NCBI RefSeq assembly: GCF_029914245.1
Contig: NZ_JARYZI010000001.1
Location: forward strand, 496,001 to 560,000
Direction: 5' to 3'
Length of the DNA stretch: 64,000 nucleotides
Source of the DNA: Fusibacter bizertensis
GTDB taxonomy: Bacteria > Bacillota > Clostridia > Peptostreptococcales > Acidaminobacteraceae
Position 1 is the first letter of the stretch, and every line of letters begins with the position of its first letter. The notes under the pieces are model-generated. The model searched no databases. It was not told the origin of the DNA and was given only the letters and a program-made list of their open reading frames with translations. This document shows, piece by piece, positions 1 to 8,525 of the stretch. A program made the translations under genes and the position numbers.

Positions 1-114
1 AACTTGTTTTTGAACAGAATCAAACCAAGTGCCATACATTACTATGATTAATATGAGGACCAGAGCCACGATGAGCGTGGTCACTAACGTCATAATTTTA
101 TATTGTAATTTCAT
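1..114 (-). CDS. N-terminus of probable membrane sensor kinase (partial)
   Basis: The frame is open from an ATG at 114 to the left edge (38 codons) and the rest lies outside the window. A GGTGG-type ribosome binding site sits just upstream at 118-123, with rather short spacing. The residues start MKLQYKIM and run into one strongly hydrophobic segment (about residues 8-27), followed by a polar stretch ending SVQKQV. This is typical of the first membrane anchor of a CitA/DcuS-type histidine kinase with an extracytoplasmic PAS sensor. The fumarate-reductase-like gene immediately upstream makes a dicarboxylate sensor attractive, but this is inference: only the anchor is visible. Any signal-anchored protein, such as a chemoreceptor, could begin the same way. 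Confidence 0.55.
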   Translation of the reverse strand, partial: MKLQYKIMTLVTTLIVALVLILIIVMYGTWFDSVQKQV

Positions 115-175
115 ATTCCACCTATTCTTATCACTTTCTTGCTTCGTAGCTATTTTAACATATTTATGTAAATGC

Positions 176-200
176 AAAAAGAGAAGTTATATAACTTCTC
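176..200 (-). terminator. Rho-independent terminator after the fumarate-reductase-like gene
   Basis: A perfect 20-bp palindrome (181-200, gagaagttat/ataacttctc) is followed on the minus strand by a T5 run. It lies 45 bases past the flavoprotein stop codon and before the next gene. Confidence 0.7.
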
Positions 201-244
201 TGATGCATTGGGGTGTTACTTATCGAGTTGGATGTAAGGAATTA

Positions 245-1996
245 CTATTTAATTGATAATGCGGCGTTTTTACCTGCTATTCTTCCGAATATTGTAATAT
301 CAGCCATTGCATTACCACCTAATCTGTTGTTTCCGTGTACGCCGCCAGTTACTTCTCCAGCAGCATATAAGCCTTTGATGACAGCATCACTACTATTAAC
401 GACTTCACCGTTAGTATTGATCATCAGTCCACCCATAGTATGGTGTACAGCTGGCGCTACTTCTACGGCATAGTATGGGCCTACACTAAGGGTTCTCGCC
501 ATACTTTGTCTCGAAAATTCAGGATCTGTTTCATCTGCAACATAACCGTTATATGTGTCTATTGTTATTTGAAGTGTTGCTGCATCTATATCTAATTTAC
601 CCGCAATTTCTTCTAGTGTCGCGCCTTCAATTAAGAAACCTTTTTTGTAGTAACCTTCAATTGCACTTAAACTCTCACGTACACTTTGGTCAAAGAACAA
701 GTAGCCACTAGCATTTTCCTGTGCTAAGAGTGCATCAGATACAACTGCTCTCGTATCAAGCTCATTTACAAAACGCTTTGCCTCTCTGTTGACTAAGATT
801 GCGCCATTTCCACGAACAGCTTCTGTAATCATATAGTTGTTAGATGGCATAACGGTTGGATGTGTCTGAATTTGTTCCATATCAACATAAGCAACATCGA
901 TATTTTTTGCAAATTCTATCACATCACCTGTTGCACCTGGATGATTTGTCGTTCCATAACCTTTAAGTGCCGGGTCAAATTGAGCAACCAAATCGTTGTT
1001 AGCACCGAATCCACCAGATGCTACGATAACTGCTTTTGCGTTGATATTATAGTTACCATCTGCAGTTTCTACTGTTACACCACTTACTTGACTTGAATCG
1101 CCAAGGATTTCAACTACTGTACTTTCTAATAATATCTCTATGCCAAGTTCTTGAGACTGCGCATATAACACATCAACGATATGTTGTCCAACCGGTGCAC
1201 CACCAGTAGGTCTATGTGTTCTATCTTTACTTGCACCACCCATACGGCCAATATCTGTAAGGTCGGCACCAAGTCCCATCAACCACTCTACTGTTCCAGC
1301 TGAATTTTCAGCAAGTACTTTTACAAGTTCAGGGTTGTTGAGGTTACCGCCACCTTTCATAGTATCTTCAATAAAGATCTCAACTGTATCATCGATTCCT
1401 TTTTCTTTTTGTACACTGGTTTCAGCTGCGTTAAGGCCACCAGTTGCATATTTAGTGTTACCGCCTACCATAGGCATCTTTTCAACGACGATTACATTTG
1501 CACCGTTTTGAGTGGCTTCGATTGCAGCCGTTAAGCCTGCACCACCAGCACCGATGATGACAACATCTGTTGTTCTATCTTCAAGTTTTACTGCTTCCTT
1601 AGCTGCTTCTGTTGTCGCTGCAGTAGATGCACCTTCAAGGTATGCTTTTGCAAGCGCTGCGTTGACAGCTTCTAAAATCCCTTTAGATGTCAAACTCGCA
1701 CCAGCGATGCCGTCAACTTCTCCAGAATTTGCTTTAAGAATTTTAGCTACTAGTTGATCTGCAGGTTCTACTGCAAACTCTGACTCGTGAAATTCCACAA
1801 GATCTATCTTCTCAATTTTAGTTTCAGAAACTGTCACAGATGCTTTAACAACACCTGCATGACCTTGTCCTTCACCTTCGTATGTTCCAGCAGTAAAGAT
1901 TGCTTCATTTTCAACTTCTTTAGTCTTAACACAACCCGCTAACGTTCCAACGGTGATCATCAATAAGATGAGTACCCAGATTAAACCTTTTCTCAT
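245..1996 (-). CDS. Secreted FMN/FAD fumarate-reductase-like flavoprotein (lipoprotein)
   Basis: Probable extracytoplasmic fumarate reductase-type flavoprotein of 583 residues. The start is the ATG at 1996, preceded by GGAGG at ideal spacing; a longer frame to 2065 would run through the predicted promoter. A hydrophobic signal ends in a lipobox (TLAGC), so it should be lipid-anchored outside the membrane. An FMN-binding domain follows, with DGIAGAS near residue 95 as the candidate flavin-attachment site (consensus [ST]GA[TS], so slightly divergent). The FAD domain starts VVIIGAGGAGLTAA and ends near NRLGGNAMAD. Residues matching the Shewanella Fcc3 fumarate site are visible: THPT, KRFVNELDTR, HHTMGG and NRLGGN. 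Proteins of this layout accept electrons from flavin-based extracellular electron transfer (Listeria FrdA is an example). Urocanate or another unsaturated acid is possible as substrate. It is monocistronic. Confidence 0.85.
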   Translation of the reverse strand: MRKGLIWVLILLMITVGTLAGCVKTKEVENEAIFTAGTYEGEGQGHAGVVKASVTVSETKIEKIDLVEFHESEFAVEPADQLVAKILKANSGEVDGIAGASLTSKGILEAVNAALAKAYLEGASTAATTEAAKEAVKLEDRTTDVVIIGAGGAGLTAAIEATQNGANVIVVEKMPMVGGNTKYATGGLNAAETSVQKEKGIDDTVEIFIEDTMKGGGNLNNPELVKVLAENSAGTVEWLMGLGADLTDIGRMGGASKDRTHRPTGGAPVGQHIVDVLYAQSQELGIEILLESTVVEILGDSSQVSGVTVETADGNYNINAKAVIVASGGFGANNDLVAQFDPALKGYGTTNHPGATGDVIEFAKNIDVAYVDMEQIQTHPTVMPSNNYMITEAVRGNGAILVNREAKRFVNELDTRAVVSDALLAQENASGYLFFDQSVRESLSAIEGYYKKGFLIEGATLEEIAGKLDIDAATLQITIDTYNGYVADETDPEFSRQSMARTLSVGPYYAVEVAPAVHHTMGGLMINTNGEVVNSSDAVIKGLYAAGEVTGGVHGNNRLGGNAMADITIFGRIAGKNAALSIK

Positions 1997-2036
1997 TTTA
2001 TCCTCCATGTTGTCTTTAATTGTATCTACATGTAGG

Positions 2037-2065
2037 AGTATAATAGTTTGATAAAATTTTAGCAA
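2037..2065 (-). promoter_or_regulatory. Predicted sigma-A promoter of the flavoprotein gene
   Basis: Minus strand: TTGCTA (2060-2065), 17-bp spacer, TATACT (2037-2042). The 5' leader to the ATG at 1996 would be about 35 nt. This rules against the upstream in-frame ATG at 2065. Confidence 0.6.
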
Positions 2066-2116
2066 TATTGTGGTCTTATAGTATCTTTTTGTTCATTTAG
2101 TTCACAGATTTTCCCC

Positions 2117-2236
2117 TTATTTCAATCCGACTTGAAAAGCATCAGTATTCTTTATCTTATCTAACTGATCTGTTGCTATTCTAATTTTTCTCTCATTTTT
2201 GATATCTGCATAAGTACCAGTTTGATACTTTTTCAT
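2117..2236 (-). pseudogene. Short frame continuing the HINT protein in the +1 frame (possible lost tail)
   Basis: Directly after the HINT-protein stop, the +1 frame is open back to about 2297 and ends at a TAA at 2117-2119. From the only internal ATG (2236) it encodes 39 residues, MKKYQTGTYADIKN and onward, ending FQVGLK. No ribosome binding site precedes that ATG, so an independent gene is unlikely. The frame overlaps the end of the HINT protein across two AAAA runs, where one indel would join it to the tail. I do not recognise the sequence. It could be the remains of a C-terminal effector domain, or chance. Confidence 0.3.
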
Positions 2237-2276
2237 TGATGTTAGTTCATATACATTCAATTTTATATTTGTCAAA

Positions 2277-5237
2277 TCACTTTTGAGATTTTGAAATTAA
2301 TTCAGCAAGTTTACTCGTCCCCTCAATCACTTCATCAAGTTGCTTGAGCTCATCGACATATTTGCCTTCTCTAGCTACATTTAGATCTGCGATTTGTGCC
2401 TTGATCATATCTGCTTCTTCTTTGCTGATCTTTCCACTGGCAATATCATCTAGTAGCTTTTGATACTCAGCTACATCCAAATCACCTGCTTCTCCAAATA
2501 CTTTGCTTACTCTTGGATCAAGCTGTGCACAGTTGATATTGTGTGTTAAGATATTGCCATTTCCTACGAAGTAGTTATGATTGTCTGTTACAGATAGATT
2601 GAAGATCTTTGTGCCATTCGTTGTATCATGCTGAATTTTAGAAATTGTTACAATTTGATCCTCTAGATCTACAAGACGATCCATATTTGTTAACTCTTTT
2701 GCCTCAACCCAGCCTTTGCCATCAACCCAAAATGGATGTTCTTCTGTTGCTGTGATGATGCCTTTATCTGTATAAAGTGTATATAACTCTTGTTTGAAAC
2801 CTACATAAGTGCCATAGACTTCTTTTAACTCTATATTACCATTTTCTGTATTCTTTGAGAATACTAAATCACCAGTTTTTATTGTTTCAACTGGTTTATA
2901 GCCTTCACTTGTGTAGATAAGCATTCCTGCTACAAGACAGCCTGCACCGATGATTTTTTCATCGACTTTTTTAATTTCATCAGCAATTTCATCTGCTTTT
3001 TCTGCAAACAGTTTCTTAATGTCATCGCCTATTTTAGTGAGTTTTGCTTTTATACCACCAAATATTTTAAAAAGATTAGAAGATTCAAGAATTCGAAACA
3101 TTTCATCAACATTTTCAGTAATATTTTTTACAATTTTAGCTGTAAAATTGCTCTTAAATTCACTGGCCGAAACAAAAGTTTCTTTTATAACTTTCATGAC
3201 AGCATCCGAGTTTGATGTGATTTTTCCAACTGGAGCACTTAAAAAACCCTTTAAAGCAGAAACTGATAATCCAACTAAACCTAATGACAATATTCCACAA
3301 ATAATATCGAATGCAAAATTATCGCCACCTCCAGTAATGAACGATTCAACTTGTTCAGCTATATACAATAGTGTATTAAGCACATCACTGAGTGTGGAAA
3401 TTGGTTCAGGGAAAAATCCAACGATGTCCATGATACCATGAATGAGTTCTGTGACTGTAGGATTTTGAATATCTTTCAGGTTCTCCATTTCTTCCCACTT
3501 TTCAATGGCGTAAAACTGACAATCTAATGAATCCAAACGTCCTGTGTGAATAAAGTTCTCATCGGCTTGAAGAATGAGATCATCACCTTCTTTTATAACT
3601 TGAACAACAAATTCATATCCGTCACTCGTTACTCCCACATAACGAGTACCTACTTGCCTACTACCTTTTAAATTATTTGGTACATTCATTTGAAGTGGAC
3701 TTAAGTTGCTTGGATTTGGATCAGGATTTGGATCAGAGCCATTATCAACCAAAACATATTTAATGTTTAATTGAGTTTTTTCTGGTTCAATTATTTCATC
3801 ATAAGAAATATCAAATCCATCAACATACTTAGTGGTAATAATTGTCTCCGTTTTATTCGGATAAATTGGTTTTGTTAAATCATCAACATCACCCCAAACT
3901 GCATGTACATATTCAGTGTAACTTTCTATTTCAGTATCATAGTGTCCTTCTTTATCAACAACTCTAACATCTTTATAATATCCATTTTGAATAATATTGG
4001 GTTCATCTACCCATTTACCAGGTGTAACAAGTTCTTGAACCACTTTCTTTTCTTCTGGAGAAATTAAATAAGTCTCAGTGTATGAATAAGCTGGTTTATC
4101 TACAACACGTTTAGTTACTGCAGGAACCCATACTTGTTTAGGTTCTCCTGACTTTGAGTCTAAAACCCACTTGTAGTGTCCTGCTGTTACTATGACCGTT
4201 TTGTATGTCGCAGCCACAGTACGTGTTCTTGTACCGTAAATTGCAGGCTGAATAATTTTTGTTACACTTTTATATACTGCTGGTTTCCATATTCGTTTCA
4301 TCTCAACTACTGGTGGAACCCATTCTTGAACAGTTTTATAAGTAGTTGGAATATAAACCCTTACAGCTCGATATGCGAGTCTTTCAAAAGCCTTTTGTAT
4401 AATTACACTTTTTTGTTCATAACTCGATGGTGGTTTTGAAGTATCAGGTACATCAACATATGTTTTCACTTCCTCTGGAATTTTTACAGAGGTAGATGAA
4501 AAATTAAGCTTTCCTTCATAAGGCGAAGTATCTTTTACTTGCAAATTATATAGTTTAGTTTGAGCTGGTATTACAACTTCTTGCGTATATTTTTCATACA
4601 AGAAGTCATTTCCAAACCCAACTTCATAGCCGTAGTAAGTTCCTGATTCTCGAGTCCAGCCTGTTGTATCGTCACTCGGTGCAGCTGATGAATTTGCTTG
4701 CACTGAAGCAGCTTGCATCGTTGGCGAGTTAAAATTTACTGAGTCTCCATAACCAGATGAAACAGTACTCGCTTTCATTGCTGTACTCGCTAATGGCTGC
4801 ATAGTCGGTGTGTATGCACCTTGGCTACCCGAGTTAGTTTGTGGCACATTTGAAGCTTCACTAAAAGTAATTTGGACCTTATTTACATCTGACCATCCGA
4901 GTCCTATGCTATCTGAAACATATGATTTAGACGGATCAACAGTTGAATCTGGTGACCAAGTGACCGCTTTTTCGGTTTCTTTAGTCCACTGTCCATCTTT
5001 ATAGACATCTACATTTTGAGAAGACGATATGGCGTTTAAACCACTCTTATTTGAAAGTATGGCTGCATTTGAATCACTTTCTACGATATCATAATCGCCC
5101 TGTTCATAATCAACGGTGTAGTCATTTTCTATCACTGTTTTTGTGTTTGGTGCTGCAAATGCCATTTGGGCACCTCCGCTAAATAGCGAAGTCCATAACA
5201 CCGTGAAAATAAGCACTTTTGAAATTACTTTTTTCAT
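2277..5237 (-). CDS. Large secreted protein with HINT (intein-like) autoprocessing domain
   Basis: A 986-residue exported protein. It has a signal peptide (residues 1-28, cut after AFA). A Ser/Thr/Gln-rich region follows to about 230. Next comes a region (about 270-450) of short, irregular, aromatic/proline repeats built on patterns such as WxPAVYKxV and GHYxxE. A region with hydrophobic and Gly-rich stretches runs from about 560 to 750. The HINT domain (about 764-900, DNA 2538-2948) begins GAGCLVAGM, contains TATEEHPFW and ends ILTHN, giving the Cys start, block-B His and terminal His-Asn needed for autocleavage. An 85-residue charged helical tail follows, rich in Asp, Glu and Lys. This is the layout of pretoxin-HINT polymorphic toxins, where HINT releases a C-terminal effector. 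No known toxin fold is recognisable in the short tail. The start has a GGGG ribosome binding site; a second strong AAGGAGG (5284-5292) farther up has no usable start codon. Confidence 0.8.
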   Translation of the reverse strand: MKKVISKVLIFTVLWTSLFSGGAQMAFAAPNTKTVIENDYTVDYEQGDYDIVESDSNAAILSNKSGLNAISSSQNVDVYKDGQWTKETEKAVTWSPDSTVDPSKSYVSDSIGLGWSDVNKVQITFSEASNVPQTNSGSQGAYTPTMQPLASTAMKASTVSSGYGDSVNFNSPTMQAASVQANSSAAPSDDTTGWTRESGTYYGYEVGFGNDFLYEKYTQEVVIPAQTKLYNLQVKDTSPYEGKLNFSSTSVKIPEEVKTYVDVPDTSKPPSSYEQKSVIIQKAFERLAYRAVRVYIPTTYKTVQEWVPPVVEMKRIWKPAVYKSVTKIIQPAIYGTRTRTVAATYKTVIVTAGHYKWVLDSKSGEPKQVWVPAVTKRVVDKPAYSYTETYLISPEEKKVVQELVTPGKWVDEPNIIQNGYYKDVRVVDKEGHYDTEIESYTEYVHAVWGDVDDLTKPIYPNKTETIITTKYVDGFDISYDEIIEPEKTQLNIKYVLVDNGSDPNPDPNPSNLSPLQMNVPNNLKGSRQVGTRYVGVTSDGYEFVVQVIKEGDDLILQADENFIHTGRLDSLDCQFYAIEKWEEMENLKDIQNPTVTELIHGIMDIVGFFPEPISTLSDVLNTLLYIAEQVESFITGGGDNFAFDIICGILSLGLVGLSVSALKGFLSAPVGKITSNSDAVMKVIKETFVSASEFKSNFTAKIVKNITENVDEMFRILESSNLFKIFGGIKAKLTKIGDDIKKLFAEKADEIADEIKKVDEKIIGAGCLVAGMLIYTSEGYKPVETIKTGDLVFSKNTENGNIELKEVYGTYVGFKQELYTLYTDKGIITATEEHPFWVDGKGWVEAKELTNMDRLVDLEDQIVTISKIQHDTTNGTKIFNLSVTDNHNYFVGNGNILTHNINCAQLDPRVSKVFGEAGDLDVAEYQKLLDDIASGKISKEEADMIKAQIADLNVAREGKYVDELKQLDEVIEGTSKLAELISKSQK

Positions 5238-5302
5238 ATTTTTCCCCTTTTAAATTTATTAGTTATATGATGGTGTTTTTATTCACCTCCTTCACCACAT
5301 AT

Positions 5303-5323
5303 AAAAAAGGCTCATTTTGAGCC
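5303..5323 (-). terminator. Rho-independent terminator of the DUF805 gene
   Basis: GGCTCA/TGAGCC stem (5309-5314 with 5318-5323) followed by a T6 run on the minus strand. The stem begins in the stop codon of the DUF805 gene. Confidence 0.75.
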
Positions 5324-5649
5324 TAATTTGTTACAATATCATACTGATTAGCATGATCGTTTCCTTTTTCAAAAATCAGTATCGCAAAGATAAAAAAGTT
5401 ATAAAGTGGTATAAATAACCCCAAAACATAAAAACCACTTCTATTGATGTCATGTAACCTTTTCACAGTAATTGCATAGTTAGATATGAGTGCTGCAAAT
5501 GCTAATACTAATAAGATAAAATTTAAGAGAAAGAAATTAATCAATATTGCAATATTAGCGAAAACCACTAAAGATGCAATTAGAATCAACTTCATTTCGA
5601 TATATTTGTATCTACCTATTCTGCCTTTAAAAGATAACCATTTTTTCAT
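5323..5649 (-). CDS. DUF805 family small membrane protein
   Basis: 108 residues with the family hallmarks: FKGRIGRYKY at the start, KRLHDINRSG in the middle, and a C-terminal GNDHANQYD that matches the usual Gly-Asn-x-Gly-x-Asn-x-Tyr/Phe-Gly end. Three or four membrane segments are visible (about 22-45, 45-62, 72-92). An AGGAGG ribosome binding site ends five bases before the ATG. The family has no established biochemical role. The gene has its own terminator, so the HINT gene downstream is probably transcribed separately. Confidence 0.85.
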   Translation of the reverse strand: MKKWLSFKGRIGRYKYIEMKLILIASLVVFANIAILINFFLLNFILLVLAFAALISNYAITVKRLHDINRSGFYVLGLFIPLYNFFIFAILIFEKGNDHANQYDIVTN

Positions 5650-5657
5650 AATGCCTC

Positions 5658-5816
5658 CTAAAATAATGCATAATTTTCGTAATATGATTTGACTTCCATC
5701 TCCATAACAGGATTACCTACGCCGTCATATGCTTTTACATATAAAATAAAAAAACTATATCCCCCTTTACCAAGAACATTATTCTCAATAAAAATGGATA
5801 TAGTTTTCTTAAACTT
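5658..5816 (-). pseudogene. Truncated C-terminal fragment of an unidentified protein
   Basis: A 52-codon open stretch runs from just after a TGA (5817-5819) to a TAG whose last bases form part of the DUF805 ribosome binding site. It lacks an upstream start codon and reads like real protein (GGYSFFILYVKAYDGVGNPV, then MEMEVKSYYENYALF). The YVKAYDGVGNPV portion resembles a strand pair of Ig/fibronectin-like repeats in cell-surface proteins, a weak impression only. It looks like the 3' end of a gene whose 5' part was deleted or frameshifted. Confidence 0.35.
5747..5807 (-). terminator. Candidate terminator after the HAD phosphatase gene
   Basis: A 12-bp perfect inverted repeat (5751-5762 and 5796-5807, ggatatagtttt) with a long 33-nt loop, followed by T7 on the minus strand. 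It lies 44 bases beyond the phosphatase stop. The long loop makes it a weaker call. Confidence 0.45.
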
Positions 5817-5850
5817 TCAATTTATCTCTTATATAATTAATTATTTGAAC

Positions 5851-6510
5851 TTAGCGTTCCCCACTGATCAGCTTCTCAAGCGCTACTACATCACTGACGA
5901 TGATACTTGCGCCATTTGAGATAAGACAGTCGCGATCCCGAAAGCCCCAGTCTACGCTGATGCAATCGATACCTGCATTTTTAGCGGTTTGTATGTCAAC
6001 TTCTGAATCACCTACATAGACCACTTCGTAAGGGGCCAGGTTCATTTCCTCTATACAGTGTAACACCATATCGGGTGCTGGTTTTCTTTTGATGTGATCC
6101 GTCACACCTAGTGCAAAATCAATCCACTGGCTAAAGTAAAGCTTATTCAGTATTATCACAGCACTATCGATCTTATTGGATACAATCGCTAGTTTTCTGC
6201 CTTCTTGGTGTAGTGATGCCAGTAGCGTATCCACGCCATCATAAAGCCCTGTTTTATGGTTGCAGTTAGCATCGTAGTAACTTACAAACGCATCATGAAC
6301 GGCTTGATAATCAGGGTGCGCTGCCCCATCCTCTAAACAGAGCGCAATCAACTGCGCCACACCATTGCCTACATAACTTCTCACCTGAGAGATAGTCTTT
6401 TCCTCTAGTCCAAACTTAACCATGGTGACATTTACTGCGTCAGTTAGATCTTCAAGCGTGTTGAGTAGCGTCCCATCTAAATCAAATATAATCCCTTTAT
6501 AACCTTTCAA
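5851..6510 (-). CDS. HAD-family phosphatase, phosphoglycolate phosphatase-like
   Basis: 219 residues from a TTG start at 6510, chosen because AGGAG lies seven bases upstream and the phosphatase fold begins eight residues later. An ATG farther up adds about 40 non-homologous residues and overlaps oppD. HAD motifs: FDLDGTLLNT (nucleophile Asp and acid/base Asp), VSNK (motif II Ser), KRKPAPDM (motif III Lys) and VGDSEVDIQTAKNAG (motif IV). The helical cap between motifs I and II fits the Gph/PpaX group, which hydrolyses 2-phosphoglycolate or similar small phosphates; exact substrate unknown. It is 80 bases downstream of the peptide-transport operon and may be its last gene. Confidence 0.85.
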   Translation of the reverse strand: MKGYKGIIFDLDGTLLNTLEDLTDAVNVTMVKFGLEEKTISQVRSYVGNGVAQLIALCLEDGAAHPDYQAVHDAFVSYYDANCNHKTGLYDGVDTLLASLHQEGRKLAIVSNKIDSAVIILNKLYFSQWIDFALGVTDHIKRKPAPDMVLHCIEEMNLAPYEVVYVGDSEVDIQTAKNAGIDCISVDWGFRDRDCLISNGASIIVSDVVALEKLISGER

Positions 6511-6590
6511 ACTCTTTCTCCTATTTATTCTATTTACATTTCGAGAATGCTGGTGCGTGCGTACAGTTTCGCAATTACTGCTTTCCCGAT

Positions 6591-7568
6591 TTATGTTTCC
6601 TTGTCTATTATATCGTGAAGCCAACACCTTGACCAATGTCCTTTTTCGATTTCTTTTAGTTCAGGCAATTCTTCCGAGCATTTTCCAAAGGCTTTCTTAC
6701 AGCGATCAGAGAAACGACATCCCTTTGATAGTTCAGACAGATGTGGCACATAACCTTTAATCGTCTCAAGGCGCCTTTTGCGATCGTCAATACGGGGGAT
6801 ACAAGTCATCAGTTCCTGTGTGTAAGGATTAAGCGGTGTATCAAACAAAGCCTGATTGCTACTGATCTCCATAACCTTACCGCAGTACATTACCACGACA
6901 TCATCTGCAATCTCAGCCACTACCCCGAGGTCATGTGTGTTGAGAATCATCGCCATATGATGTTCTTTTTTTAGGTCGCGTAAAAGATCAAGAATCTCAG
7001 CTTGTATGGTAACATCAAGTGCCGTGGTCGGCTCATCTGCGATCAATAGTTTAGGCTGACACGCAATCGCCATCGCAATGATAATCCGTTGCCGCATGCC
7101 ACCACTGAACTGGTCGGGTAACTGATGGTAACGCGCTTCGCAGTCCGTGATCCCTACAGCAGTCATCAGATCAAGCGCCGCATTTCTCAGGGCTAGCTTA
7201 TCCATCTTCTGGTGTAACTTGATTGCCTCTTCAATTTGCTTGCCAACCTTAATCATAGGGTTAAGACTAGACATGGGATCTTGATAAATCATAGCGATAT
7301 CATTCCCGCGTATGTCTCTGAGCTCACGCTCTTTCATCTTTATAAGATCTTTCTCCTGAAAAAGGATCTCGCCACCTACTATCTTTCCCGGATAATCCAC
7401 CAACCCCATAATCGATAGTGCGGTGACACTCTTGCCACTTCCCGATTCTCCGATAATCGCCAAAGTCTTCCCTTCATTTAAAGAAAAACTGATATCATCC
7501 ACTGCGGGAAATGCTTCGCCATCCAGATAAAAATATGTTTTTAGATGCTTTATCTCTATAAGTGTCAT
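6591..7568 (-). CDS. oppD: Oligopeptide-type ABC transporter ATP-binding protein (OppD-like)
   Basis: 325 residues. Walker A is GESGSGKS, the signature FSGGMRQR, Walker B LLIADEPTTALD, and the switch His is in NTHDLGVVAEIA. The C-terminal oligopeptide/dipeptide extension (from NPYTQELMTCIP) has four spaced cysteines, as in DppD/OppD proteins. AGGAGG ends five bases before the ATG, nine bases after the oppB stop. It should drive peptide (or nickel/sugar-oligomer) import with the adjacent OppF and the two permeases; substrate class cannot be decided from the ATPases. Confidence 0.9.
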   Translation of the reverse strand: MTLIEIKHLKTYFYLDGEAFPAVDDISFSLNEGKTLAIIGESGSGKSVTALSIMGLVDYPGKIVGGEILFQEKDLIKMKERELRDIRGNDIAMIYQDPMSSLNPMIKVGKQIEEAIKLHQKMDKLALRNAALDLMTAVGITDCEARYHQLPDQFSGGMRQRIIIAMAIACQPKLLIADEPTTALDVTIQAEILDLLRDLKKEHHMAMILNTHDLGVVAEIADDVVVMYCGKVMEISSNQALFDTPLNPYTQELMTCIPRIDDRKRRLETIKGYVPHLSELSKGCRFSDRCKKAFGKCSEELPELKEIEKGHWSRCWLHDIIDKET

Positions 7569-7577
7569 GTTCTCCTC

Positions 7578-8525
7578 CTAATCAGCCTTTATACGTGGCA
7601 TTACAACATCTTTGAGCATATTTAAAGCCATAAAGATGACATAGTAGACAAGTGCAAGTGACACAATAAATACACTAAAAGCGACACCAGCCTCATACTG
7701 TGGTACAAGTGTTGTCGTATAAAAATAGATAAGGTGATAGCCTATACCTCTATACTGAAAAAACATCTCTACGATTACAAGGCTTGAAAACATAATGCCC
7801 ATCACCGTTGGTAGCACCGATAAAACACCAAAAGCAATCTGCTTTGAGAGATGCGTCTTGATGATTTGAAACATCGAGCAGCCTTTGCCTCTTGCTGTTA
7901 AGATGTAAGGTTTAGACAACCCCTCTTCGATGACATTTGCAACTGTCCTTGAAAGATAAGCCGCAGGTAAAATCGCTATAGAGAGTATCGGGAAAATGGC
8001 ATGTGCTAAAGTATCATCTCCAAAAAACGGGATGATGCCGAACCCTAAAAACGGAATATCATTTTTGAAGAGGTACATCGCACCTAACTGGATCAACGTG
8101 ATGACCAAGATATCTGGTAGCGATAAGGGAATCAAAGACTGTAGAAGTTTCAAAGTTCCTGCTTTATTTTTTTTACGACTATCTATAATGCCTTTTAAAA
8201 CACCGATGACCAGTGCGAGTAACGTGCCAAAGAAAAGGACGATAAAACTCCTTTTTGCAGCTATGATCAGCACTTGTAGCGTCGTTTCGCTTTTGATCAT
8301 CACTTTAAAGGCATCACCGCTTAATATCAGTTTAAAATTACTTTTGATACTCTCAAGGGCATCTTTAACGGTAAGTGAAATCATGCTTTCACCATCGTAG
8401 TACGATACGCCAAAATCCATAGGGATACCAGTCACAGCGATCACTAGTGAAAGAATCGCCATCAGGATCAACAGATTGACCAGTACTCTTTTGCCAATAG
8501 CCATTAAGGTTTTTCTTTTCATCAT
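7578..8525 (-). CDS. oppB: Oligopeptide-type ABC transporter permease (OppB-like)
   Basis: 315 residues with six predicted membrane segments. The long external loop after segment 1 (about residues 35-90) is typical of OppB. The EAA coupling motif is seen as SKPYILTARGKGCSMFQII around residue 215. The ATG overlaps the oppF stop (ATGA), pointing to translational coupling. It pairs with the OppC-type permease encoded first in the operon. Confidence 0.88.
   Translation of the reverse strand: MMKRKTLMAIGKRVLVNLLILMAILSLVIAVTGIPMDFGVSYYDGESMISLTVKDALESIKSNFKLILSGDAFKVMIKSETTLQVLIIAAKRSFIVLFFGTLLALVIGVLKGIIDSRKKNKAGTLKLLQSLIPLSLPDILVITLIQLGAMYLFKNDIPFLGFGIIPFFGDDTLAHAIFPILSIAILPAAYLSRTVANVIEEGLSKPYILTARGKGCSMFQIIKTHLSKQIAFGVLSVLPTVMGIMFSSLVIVEMFFQYRGIGYHLIYFYTTTLVPQYEAGVAFSVFIVSLALVYYVIFMALNMLKDVVMPRIKAD

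Noticed and set aside
1997-2065. Flavoprotein start at 2065
   Set aside because: The region contains the predicted promoter and no ribosome binding site; the ATG at 1996 has GGAGG and begins the signal peptide.
2950-3441. A 163-codon plus-strand open frame opposite the HINT gene
   Set aside because: It lies fully antisense to a coding region, has hydrophobic but patternless sequence and no ribosome binding site; it is a shadow of the minus-strand gene.
5284-5292. Strong AAGGAGG upstream of the HINT gene as the start of a short leader peptide
   Set aside because: The only nearby start-like codon overlaps the site itself and is followed by a stop after seven codons; no usable start lies at normal spacing.
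6511-6636. HAD phosphatase starting at 6636
   Set aside because: It would overlap oppD and add about 40 residues outside the HAD fold; TTG at 6510 has AGGAG seven bases away.
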